From assembly GCA_021030915.1 (NCBI GenBank), contig JAGEMR010000087.1, positions 62,001 to 126,000 of the forward strand: DNA of 64,000 bases, read 5' to 3'. The translations under genes and the position numbers were made by a program. The DNA comes from Astrothelium macrocarpum (lineage: Eukaryota > Ascomycota > Dothideomycetes > Trypetheliales > Trypetheliaceae). Below are positions 23,280 to 34,110 of the stretch, in pieces (position 1 is the first letter of the stretch; every line of letters begins with the position of its first letter). Below the pieces are notes generated by a model. The model saw nothing but the letters and a program-made list of their open reading frames with translations, had not been told where the DNA came from and searched no databases.

Positions 23280-23807
23280 GTTGTATATAGCTGTAGATTT
23301 GGATTTTGAAGGGCGAAGAATTTTCGTATTGATCCTATTCCCCAAGGTATCAGAAATCTTGGTGAAATGTTGGAAGGCAGCAGATAGTAAATAGTAATTC
23401 CTTGGACCCGCTCTTTGTTGATTGTGTGATTGCTCCGACTATGCAGCTATGACGCAATGTTGTAAACATCGAATCACACGTTGTATAGCGTGTCGCGACG
23501 ACAGTTGAGAGCAGGAGCAATGACCCATCAAACATTGTAGAATCGGCGTAGGAACCATGAGAAGGCTTGGTTTGGTGGTTGCTTATGAACCGGCTCGGTT
23601 TACTCTTCCAGCCAAGACCACGGTCTTGAGCAACTCTTCCAATCCTTCGACTTTTGAGGCTTTCTCTTGAAAATACACAAGCAACCTTACTCCTGCTCAC
23701 TAATTTCTAAAGCTTCCTAGTGCTTCTTCCTGCTGGATTGCTCTGTTTTCTTGGCCAAGCTCCATCCATACTTACACTTTACCAATTTTCATCCCGATTT
23801 TTCTCCC
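23280..23807. promoter_or_regulatory. divergent promoter, SDR / FluG-like gene
   Basis: This 528-bp head-to-head region has no gene. The 60 bp before the FluG-like start are pyrimidine-rich on the plus strand. No palindromic box stood out. Confidence 0.4.
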
Positions 23808-26800
23808 ATGGACGAGTCTTTAAACGAGCTAAGATCTGTCATTCGCAATTGTCCCGTTATCGACAACCACGCCCACAATCTCCTCCTGCCTGACAGACTT
23901 CAGACATATGAGTTTACTACGATCACGACGGAAGCCCAAGGTTCTGCCTTGAAGGACGTATACACCTCTCTGTCACACATACGGGCCGCGAATCAATTGA
24001 AAGAGTTGTACGGTTGCGATAAGGATGCAAATCGGAACTCGATACTGGTCAAAAGGGCTGAGATACTGTGTGAAGATTCACAGGGTCTAATACGGAAATG
24101 TCTCGAGGGCACATATGCTATACTCATGGATGATGGTTTAGATCTGGAAAATGTTTACCCCTACCATTTTCATGATCAGTTTACCATTGGCAAGACAAGA
24201 CGTATTGTCAGGATCGAAACAGAGGCACAAAATATCATGAGAGCTTTCATCGAGAATCCGAATAGAAAGTTCAGTATGGACAGCGACGGAAAGGATGCAT
24301 TGTGGGTAGAATTTGCTCGCGAGTACGAGCAACGAATCAAGAACCTAATTCATGACCCAGAGGTTGTTGGCTTCAAATCTGTCGTCTGCTACCGTACAGG
24401 TCTTGATGTTGAGCCAGATCATTTGTCTGATTCTGCACTGGCTGCTGCTGTCGATGATTTTCATCTTTACGTTGACAACGCTGCTCAAGGCAAATACCGT
24501 ATTGGGTACAAAGGCGTCAACGATTTCATAGTTGGTGGCGCTCTCCAACTTTTGAGCTCGTCCATAACCGACGCTGGCTTTTCTAAACCCATTCAATTCC
24601 ATACAGGCCTGGGTGATTGTGATATCAATCTTCTACGATCGAACCCAGCGTATCTGCAACCAATAATCGAGAAGTTCCCTCAAGTTCCGTTTGTGATCTT
24701 GCATTCATCGTATCCATATACAAGAGAAGCTGGCTATCTTGCAACTGTCTTTTCGCACGTCTTTCTAGATGTCGGGGAAGTCTTCCCTATGCTTAGTAGA
24801 GATGGACAATTTTCTGTGCTGAAACAAGCTTTGGAGCTCACTCCTACGAGCAAGCTTCTCTGGAGCACGGATGGGCATTACTTTCCAGAAACCTATTGGC
24901 TTGCAAACAAGCAATTCCGCCATGCCTTGGAACAGGTTCGTCCTAATTATAATATCTAGTCGTGTCACCAGCCCCTGAGCCAAAAAAAAAAGTCACTTCT
25001 CGGGTAATCCTGAGCGGACAAAAATTCTGTGGAAGACAGCGAGAAATATATTCTGCTCTATATACTCTACGGAGGTCCTCAACCATGATTACTAACATAG
25101 CTCTCAAAACGGTTTTTCCAAAAAAAAAAAATAAGCCCAACTACGTAGGATTGGTTGTGACAGTATTGGGGTCTTCCCCAACCGGAGAAGTGACATTTTA
25201 GCTCAGGGGCTGATGGTGTGAATCATTTGCTTCTCTCCAATGCTGACAGCTTTCTAGATATTTGTCGGCTATGTCGCTGATGGCGATCTTTCCACTATTC
25301 AAGCCATTGATGCCACAAAGGCCTTGTTGTACTGCAATTCAAATAATTTGTACAATCTCAAGCTCCCTAGTGATCCCATGGACGCATCTGCATCAAAGCT
25401 CCCCACTCACAAGGTTTGTGAACTCTCTACATACACCGAGTCCCTTGCAGATCAAAGACAGACATTGGCAATCGTACCTTCTTAGGCTGCAAGCTTTCCC
25501 GCTATTCAGTTCAGATTGCTTAGTTTGAAAAGGATGTGTTTCCTCCCAAGACTCAAGCGACTCTACCACTACCTACGACCAATACAAACCCAACCAACCC
25601 TTACAACCTTAAGCTGTTCGAAGAATTCAAATCGAAACACAAAGGGCTCGAGTATGTGTTTGTCTCCTGGCTCGATTACACATCCACAACTCGTACTCGC
25701 ATCTTTCCCATCCAAGAATTCCAACGACTCATTCAATCCGGCAAACGCTTCACCATCACCAATGGTGCAATTGGCATTCTCGCCAACGACACCTTAACCT
25801 CCGTCTGCGACACTACCGGCGTCATCAACATCGAACCCGACCTTACCACCCTCTCCCCCAATCACCTCACCCTACCCCCCTGCGCTACCGTCCTCGCATC
25901 CTGGCGCTCCTCCCTCAACAACCCACACATCAACTGTCCCTACAGCACCTGCCAACGCCTCCTCTCCCGCCTCTCCACCACCCACAACCTCGCCCTAACC
26001 CTCGGCTTCGAAATCGAAATCGTCTTCCTCCGCCACACCTCCACCCCCTTCGACGACACCCACGCCTGGTCCACGCAATCCCCCCACGCCCTCGCCACCG
26101 CCCTCCCCCTCCTCCACGCCATCGTCCAAGCCCTCGCCGCCGCCGACATCCCCGTGCAACAGTTCCACGCCGAGAGCCTCCCTGGGCAATTCGAATTCGT
26201 ACTTCCGCCCCGCCCCGCCATGGCCGCCATCGCAACCCTCCTCCACGCGCGCGCCACCATCGCCGCGGTCGCCGAGGCGCACCAGCTGCGCGCGACGCTG
26301 CACCCGCGGCCGATCGCGGGGGGCGCGGGCACCGGCGCGCATATCCACGCGAGCTTGGTGCCGACTGGTCCCGATGGGAAGGGCGCGGAGCACGAGGAGC
26401 TGGAGCGGCGGTTCTGGACGCGGGGGGTGCTGCGGCATTTGCGCGCCGTGTGTGCGTTTGCGCTGCCGCTGGACGAGTCGTATGCGAGGGTCGTGGATGA
26501 TGGGTGGAGTGGGGGTAGTTGGGTTGCGTGGGGTACGCAGAATAGGGAGTGTCCGTTGAGGAGGATTCCGGAGGGCGAGGGAGATGGGAGGTGGGAGGTG
26601 AGATGTGTGGATGGGGTTGCGAATGTGCATTTTGTGGTTGCCGCGGTGGTGGCGGCGGGGATGCTGGGGTTGGAGGGGGAAGGGGAGGAGGTGGGTGCCG
26701 TGAAGGATTGTCTGGGTAAGTTGCTTCTGGTATTTGATGGTTTCTGCTTCTTTCTGCATACATTTCGAATGTTACTCGTCGGGTCAAACTTTAGCGACCC

Positions 26801-27103
26801 CTGTTATACCTCTCACATGCTGCTTCATCGTATCGAAGCTCTCCCATCAGCTCACACTGACGCCTTCTCGTAGCAAACCCCAGTAAGCTCGGCCCAGAAG
26901 AACGTGTCGAGCTTGGTATCTCGGAACGCATGCCTCAAGATCTCGAGGCGGCTTTGAGTTTCCTCGAGCAAGACACTGAACTGTCTTCCTTGTTAGGTGA
27001 GAAGTTGGTGACGGATTACATTACGGTCAAGCGTACAGAGAGAGAAATGCTAGGTAGGATGGGGGAAGATGAACGGAGAAGATGGCTTATCGAGAGATAT
27101 TAG
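23808..27103 (+). CDS. fluG: FluG-like amidohydrolase/glutamine synthetase-like fusion
   Basis: Four exons (23808-24935, 25258-25413, 25524-26715, 26874-27103) encode 901 aa; Aspergillus FluG is about 865 aa. The N-terminal amidohydrolase half has the metal motif IDNHAHN, FHTGLGD, ILHSSYP and WSTDGHYFPE. The C-terminal half is glutamine-synthetase I-like: VSWLDYT, GFEIEIVF, ESLPGQFEF, GAGTGAHIHASL and RVVDDGWSGGSWVAWGTQNRE. FluG acts early in Aspergillus conidiation through a small diffusible signal; many species also have paralogues of unknown role. Intron 1 (322 bp) contains an inverted-repeat element. The third exon shows the strongest C-rich to G-rich switch in the window, around 26270. 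ATG 23808 fits the family; ATG 23751 would add 19 residues. Confidence 0.9.
24969..25212. mobile_element. small non-autonomous terminal-inverted-repeat element (MITE-like)
   Basis: This 244-bp element lies entirely inside FluG-like intron 1. Its ends are perfect inverted repeats in two blocks: CAGCCCCTGAGC (24969-24980) with GCTCAGGGGCTG (25201-25212), and GTCACTTCTC (24992-25001) with GAGAAGTGAC (25185-25194). The spacer between blocks is A-rich on the left and T-rich on the right. The interior has A runs and no coding capacity. No convincing target-site duplication is visible. Without it the intron would be about 78 bp. Superfamily unknown; hAT- or mariner-like are both possible. Confidence 0.75.
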
Positions 27104-27828
27104 TCTTTGTGCCACCCACAGTGTATCATCGGAAACGGTGTATTAGTATGCTCTTATATCTCGATGCGTCATCGTCTGTAGGGCTTTATGGTCTTCCTAG
27201 CAACGCTCGGATATCTGAACAACTAAAGTCAGCCTGGTCTTTGGCTTGGTCTGGCTACTTCGAGCTCACGTTGAGAAAGATGGAAGGGCGGGTTTTGGTG
27301 TGCCTTGCGGCATCTGACATTTTCTAGAGTTCTATCTACAGTTCTATTCATTAAGCAATTTGAGCAATGATCTGTGAATGAAGGGCCGCAGGTACAAAGG
27401 GAAATGTTGTGCAGGTCGCAAAGCAGTGCTTTCCATGTTCCCTCAGTCAATCAGCCTCGGAACCATTACTTCTGTCTATTCGTCGCCTGTTTTCATAACT
27501 GTCTTCTTTGCCATCTTTGCCATCATCATGTCGTATTCTCCGCCGTGATACCCGTCGCTATCGTGAATGAACAAGTAAAGCAAATCGCCACGTGTAGCAA
27601 TCTGTGATAGATCAAGGATGGAAGTCGACTTGGGGCAGGGACCGCTTCCACCTACTACATGCCAACACCCCATCGTAAAAACAAGCCAAGAAAGCAGAGC
27701 CTCTGTCCGTGGGCGAGAGATTATCTAGCTTTCGGCTAGGATTTCGAAAAAGCAGGAACTTTCTAGAGCAGAGTCGACAAACACAAGGAAAGAAAAATCG
27801 ATAGGAATGAGAAGAATTCGCGGCCCCT
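27104..27828. other. intergenic region between convergent genes
   Basis: This lies between the stops of the FluG-like gene (plus) and Argonaute (minus). The open frames here (for example 27374-27607) have no motif. I see no repeat or RNA gene. Confidence 0.45.
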
Positions 27829-30800
27829 TTAGACGTACCACATCTAGAAAAGTCATTAGTGGTTTTCGATCGCTCAAATTATTGGCGGACTTACATCAAA
27901 CTTGATACGGCTTGATTCAGGCATGGGGATCAGCTTAGGGATGTCAAGGTCCTTCTTAGAATCGGAAGTAGTGGTCTTCTTCTTCATCATCTGTGGTCCA
28001 GATTCAGCAGGCCTATTTTCATGTGCTGCAGCACGTTTAGCAGCAAGATGGGCGTAATAGATGGCTGGATGGATGGACACCGGAGTCGTCGAGCGAATAT
28101 ATTGGTAGCTATGCTCGTAGATCATCTGCTGCAAGTCACTTGCAGGGAAATTGTTTTCATCCAAAAGCACGTAATAAGCGACAGGTCGCGCGGTACCCTG
28201 TATCCTAGATGAGTAGCTGTATATAAACAAACACAACGAACAGTCGGACGAACCTTGATGGCGCTATGAGCGGCCAGGTAGAACTCCCACTCGAAGGGGC
28301 TGACACAACCAGTCTGCACTATTGTACCCGGGAGGGGGTTTCCATTCTTATCAGCAGCATTGCGATCGCCTCGGTCAGGGAAGAAGCGTAGGTGATGACG
28401 CTTAGTAGCCACGACGACAGTAAGCTTTGGCTTCACTCGTGGGTTCAGTTCATTGAGCACTGCCTTGATGTCGCTGACTTCCGTATCCAAAAGGTTCAGG
28501 TATTGACCTTCAGAGATACCTGCGATCCAAATTAGTCTCAATTCGGATAAGACGGAGCGCAATGTTAAGTCACTTACCATCGCGGAAATAGATCAGTTGC
28601 TCCGGGAGTCTTCCGCCTCCGATAGTAGAAGACCACTCAGTAACTATGGGCTTCATGAATTCCTCAATGTTTGATTTGGTGATTATTTCGACACGATGAC
28701 CATTCACCTGTACTCCGGCTGCATATCGAGTACACATGGGGTTAAGAGAGAACGTCATGCAAGCCATAGAAGGGATTTCAACTGATCCAGGAGCTCCGTG
28801 GGAAACATCTGCGCCCATGATCATAGTTGGCTTACTGAAAAATCCCCACTGGGCATTGTTCTTCAGACCAACAGCACGAGCAGTGGAGCCGCCAAGCTTG
28901 GCATTGAACTTCATGCATACATTGGAGATGTACTGAGCTTGGTTTTTCTACTGAAGATTAGCAAAAAAAAAAAAGCTTTGGATAAGGAGTGCAACGTACC
29001 AGGACGTGAGCAGATTGCATACACTGACTCACTACGCCATAGCGGCAGTCGCATGATTTCTTGATGCGCTGATATAAGCTGGCGTCCTTGAATGGAAGGA
29101 TGAACATCAAGACTTGTGGACGCATCTGGTTAGCGTTGCCTGTAGCACTCCAAAGAGCTTCCACCATCTTTCCACCATCATTGTTCGCACCGCTGGGAAT
29201 GATGACTGGGTTGGGATTGGCGATTTTTCCACCATGACCAGTGTAGATTTTTGAGAATTGGGCGATGAATCGTTGGACCGCAGCCTTATCAGGCGAACCG
29301 CGACCTTCAACAACCATGATACCCCATGACTTGAGATCCCTTGGATTGCCAGAGAGAAACCTTTTCCCCCTCAAGTCCCAACGACCAGTGGTTCCTGGAT
29401 TATGTGGGCCACTACCGAATTGGACCTTTGGGTTTGGAAGCACATGAGCCTTTACGGAGGCTGGCTTCGAGTCAATTTTCAGACCAAAGGCCTTGAGATT
29501 TGGATCGTTGTTCCAATCGAGCATGCGGAGTCCGAACTCGACATTTCTCCAGCGTTCGTCAGGAGGCGTGACTGCGAATTTAATCATTTGAGAAGTCTGC
29601 TGTTCAGTGAGCTTGTAAACATAGCGTTGATTCGGAGCGATTCTGCAGAATTCCATGGGAATGACGGTATTTGGTTTCGTAGCTTTGACAAGAGGAAAGT
29701 GGCGTTGTGACAAAGCAACCCCATAGCGCTTTTGATAGTAATCGAAAACTGAGCCCTTCGACTCCTTTCCAGTGTTCTTGTCGGTCATGGTAATCTCATA
29801 CTCCACTGCAGATTGATTGATGACCTTGTCAATCATGTAGGTCGCTGGACCACCGACTTGATTGCGATAAGTGACGATGACTCTCAGCTTCTTGAAAAAG
29901 CGCATGTTCTTGAACGCCATTGACTCTCTCCTTGCGCCGTGTTGATCTGTCTCCGGTCGGAGCTTCAAAGCCAAATCATCCACATCACGAGCTCGCACAA
30001 TTTCACGAGCAATAAAATGCATTGGTGATTCGGTCCAGAAGGTTCCGTTGGCGACGTCGACGTTTACAGAGAGCTGCGCTCCTGAGGGGGAATGGACCGG
30101 ACGCATTGAAGCATAAACTCCATGGAAGGCTTCGACGCCATCGCCGAGCATAAAGCGCTTCTCTGGTCTTGAAAAGAAATTGCGTTTGATCTTCGTATAC
30201 TGCGTGGTGGGCCATTCTCTGAGAAGATGGTCGAGGAAGGCTATTATATGATTAGTTCTACATTGCAATTTTTGGGTCTGTTAGATTTCCGTACTAATTG
30301 CCTCTAAGACACTCTCATCGAATTCACATCGGCCGTTCAGATAAGTTTCGAGACTACCAAGTCCAAGTTTCTTGGACTTGCGGACTATGACGGTAACTTC
30401 TGCCGGGGTTTTCCGCTTTGTCTCCCTTTGATTTTCTTTGTCCAAATCGATGGTAACTTTCATTTCGCCTTGGCCCAGATCTGTTAGAGACCTAGTAACA
30501 CGAGGATCAGATCCGGGTGCTAATCAAAATATCGATGGACAAACGTACCAAGCCAGACGATTGCCATCGAACAGCCAGTTCTTGCCAAGCTTGTTCTGCA
30601 CGGTCTTGGATTCCCATACTTTCCTGATCTTCCCACGAGGCTCGGCGCCATTTCCAACTATGACCTGAATAGAAGCGTATGTTAGGCGATTCTTGAACAA
30701 ATGGACTGGTGGTTTTGACGTACGTCGTATTGCCAGACAATTGCTTTCGGCAGGCTCACAACCGGGAAAGTATTCAAAGTCAGCTTCACCTCCTTGCCAG

Positions 30801-31701
30801 TATTGGCGATTGGTGGCTTCGGTGGTAGTTTAGTCAAAGTCGTGTCCTGATGATGCGTCAGATATAGTTCTCTCGGGCTTGCCTGACCTGCTGAAGACAT
30901 GATGAAAGGCCAAATAAACAAGCAAAAAGCATACAATCGAGGGGTGACGCAAAGAGCAATGAGCAATCTCACTGCGTTACGGAGAGAGAAAAAGGAAGAA
31001 ATTCAATCACAGTAGGTAATATGCTGCTTAGGCATACAAGACATTCTTCTTGATTTGAAAATCCATTCAATTCACAGATTGGCTGAACGCGGAGAAATTG
31101 GTAACTGATGGGGGTGCATAACAGGAGATGTATATTCTCGCATGATAGTGGAGACAGAACGGTAATGCGTAAGGCGAGGTGACGTGGGCAAGCCATGAGG
31201 TGAATGTCATACTGAAATGGAGACAATTGAACTTACACCGCGAATAATACGCCAAGCACCGCCTCCAAGGTCGAGGTTACGAATATTCATGTCAATGGGA
31301 CGGGCGGGCCTCATTTCTTCAGTCGGTGGGCCACCAGCAGCTGCCTGCCATGCAGAGGCATCTGAATCCCGGTTGCCATCGTATTGGGATATGGGGGGAA
31401 GACCAGGCGACTTCGAGCTCTGGGCATCATTAGCGGGGGAATCAGACTCACGAGTGCCATCATATCGAGGAGGTGATGGCAGATTGCGGAACTCAGAGCT
31501 CTCAGAATCCATGGTTACAGAGGATAGAGGTACTGAGGCCACAGCAGCAGATTCCGGACCCTGCGAGTCATTGATGGTCGGAGCTTCACCAGATTGTAGG
31601 GCGTCGCTCTCACGGGATGTAGAATGCTGATGTCCTACGGATGAGGAACGAGAGCTCACTATGGATTTTTTGGCAGCTCCGCGGTTCTTAGGGCCGGCCA
31701 T
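27829..31701 (-). CDS. qde-2: Argonaute (QDE-2-like slicer)
   Basis: Nine exons: 31237-31701, 30724-30882, 30549-30664, 30295-30491, 29000-30240, 28578-28947, 28254-28519, 27895-28197, 27829-27843; about 1043 aa. Order: Ser/Gly/Asp-rich N-terminal extension (residues 1-155), Argonaute N domain (TGKEVKLTLNTFPV), linker 1, PAZ-like region, MID, and PIWI. PIWI has the catalytic residues in GADVSHG (Asp773), YFRDGISEGQ (Asp849) and IYYAHLAAKRA (His988), so slicing should be possible. The last exon is only 15 nt and gives the Argonaute-typical end MWYV. Intron 1 is long (354 bp) and its acceptor is the least certain part: GTCAG at 30883 keeps frame with the strong GTAAGT donor. Expected role: small-RNA-guided silencing (quelling/RNAi) in the cytoplasm. 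Confidence 0.92.
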
Positions 31702-34110
31702 GTTGATTAAGTTTCAGGCTGTGGAATGGAAGAGGTCAGTCGAAGTGTCACTCTCTTGCTGGTCTGAAAAGAAATGTGTGTTTCAGGCAAGTTTGAAGCA
31801 ATGAATGTCCTTGAGAATAAATCAAAGGAATGGAGTCAGGAGTCGTGAGAGAAGTAAAAGGAATAAGAAATAAAAGAGGTATGAGTTGAAGAAGAGGATA
31901 ATGAATAAGAGTGGGTCATAAAGCGGGTGGAGTGCCATAAAGCTCAAGTCACCATATTGTCACGAGCTGGAAAGTGATGAAGCACACAACGCTATGAAGT
32001 GTGGGTCTCATCCAACGCTGTGGGTACATGAAGAGGGGCGATTATTGTGAAATAAGGGCATCTGTCATTTCGAACAAGCTGAAACAGAAGCACTTACTGG
32101 TCTAGAGCAGAGAGCAACTCGGTCCCGATGAAGAAGAGGATGTTAATGAAATTCGTATTATGAAGAAGCCGAAGAGGTAATGAGCAAATTGATGGAGGAC
32201 TTGTTGAGCAGACGTTGGTTGAGGCAGAGGCGTCAGTGATACGCCAAGGGCAGAGGCGGCAAGGTAACTACTGCTTACGAAGGCGTGTCGAAGGGCGGCT
32301 GACTGAATGCTTGGACGGGACTGACTGCCACTGCCGCAGAAGGATGAAGGTGGAGGATGAAGGTGGAGGATAGTGGGTGGAAGGAGGGAGGGAGGCAGGA
32401 AGTAGCAAAGGAGCGAGCTTAAATATTTGGGTGGTGGCCAAAGCTGCATGGAGTGGACCTAGAACCACAGCTCTGATGATTCTTAGCAAGTGAGGTGAGG
32501 AGAGTGTTCGCTAAGGTGAAGATCTGTGTGAAGCACCCTATGCTGAACCTGTCTCTCTGACCTTTTTGCGGGAACATGAGGCATCCACCCTTGTTGTCTA
32601 TTAACATTCAATCAGCATCTGTTCAAAGAAAGACACTAGGTCACCTTACCTCCGAAGACTGCTTTGCGTCGTTTGTTCGAGTTGTCAACTCCTATTGCCG
32701 AGACCTGTATCAATTCAACACTACACAGCAGTGAAATACTTCTGCCGATCGCTTGACTGTCTACGAATGTCACGCAGCAGGCACGAGACATGTCCAAAAG
32801 TTGAGAGAAGATAGCAGCAGAGCTGTTATTATCTGACTTGAATGAATGCTTATAGTTTTGAGGCGATCTCGAGACTAAAGAAAAAGACGCTATGATGGCA
32901 CGGCAAAGATACCCTCTCATGACGAAACATTCGAGCTAATTCTCGACGGAAAGGGACACCGGACAAAACACAGACCTAATTGAGGTTCAATGTTCCGTAT
33001 TGCTCTTCTCTCTCAGCCTAGGACTTCCGGGCACCCTCATCCTGCGCCTACAAGAAACACTACTTATCAAACCAATGCCATTTACACATGAGCACAAGAT
33101 AGGGGAGGCCCAGGCATTTATGCCTTGAGACAGGGTAACGTGGCTCCATATCATAAGGCATCTTTTCATAGCGGAGGGACATGGAGATAGTTGATCTTGC
33201 TGTCAGAGAAGTAAGAGACGATAAGGAGAAAGAAGAGAAGAGACTGAAGGTGCTCAGGTCTTGACACGGGCCATGGAGGAAAGTGCTATTCCAAGGCATG
33301 CTAATAAAGTGCTGACAAATCTTCACTAGTATCCCGGCACGCTACACCAACCGTGGCCAATCTCCGTTCAGAAGGCGGAGATGCATACTCTCAAAGGAGA
33401 AACTACACATCAGAGCGAAACTTCGGATTCGGGAGCAGGTGTACCCATCTTGACTAGAGTGGTGGCATTCACTCTACTATGGAATGTTGGCAAACCATCC
33501 ATTGGGAGACTGTGGAAAGGGGAAAGACATCCCACAAGGTCAAAATGCTCCTCGATGGATATGCTACCGAACGGCATGACAATCGAGGAAAGAATCTTGA
33601 TGATTCCTCTAGATATGATTCGTGTGCTTACAGGTCGGATGGTCCCAAAAGGCAAAGCAGAGCCCGGGAGCCCTTAGAAAATATAAAATCATTCCATTTC
33701 AATCGCGCTGCACAGGGAGCCACATTTATAGCTTCCGGGCAAGACTATCAAGTTGAGCTTACTATAATACACATAATTTTGAGCATGGCATCAATCAACA
33801 AGACGCTCAATACCATATCCTCTCCAACGCCAATGCTCGCACATGCCACCTTCCCTTTGTCCGTGCAATGCTTCCAAGCCGAGATATGACATCTGTGCAT
33901 CATTGGAAAGAAAAGAATGTAGAGACAACAAATTGTGCAGAGAAGTGGAGAATGAAGTTGCAGGTAATCCTGCGTTAGCTCCTAGTCCTTGATGAAAGTT
34001 ATGAAGCCACGGATGAGCTGACTCGCACATCGTGTAGTTGTGAATGCATCAGAGTCTTCTTCAAATGTATCCACGATTCACTTGGAATCTCCGAGAGTAC
34101 TTAGCGAGGG
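31702..34110. other. 2.4-kb gene-poor region upstream of Argonaute
   Basis: No supported gene. The part near 31700-32100 should carry the Argonaute promoter and leader. A short imperfect tandem repeat (GGATGAAGGTGGA units) lies at about 32340-32375. The overlapping opposite-strand frames at 33381-33677 and 33410-33655 have no recognisable domain. The other end adjoins the 3' end of RNA14. Confidence 0.4.

Noticed and set aside
25414..25523. In-frame stop after the second exon suggesting a broken FluG-like gene
   Set aside because: A GT-AG intron (25414-25523) removes it and joins two conserved segments in phase.
25930..26787. 285-aa and 254-aa minus-strand open frames opposite the FluG-like gene
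   Set aside because: Produced by the C-rich/G-rich composition; they encode Arg/Pro/His low complexity with no domain, while the plus frame has glutamine-synthetase motifs.
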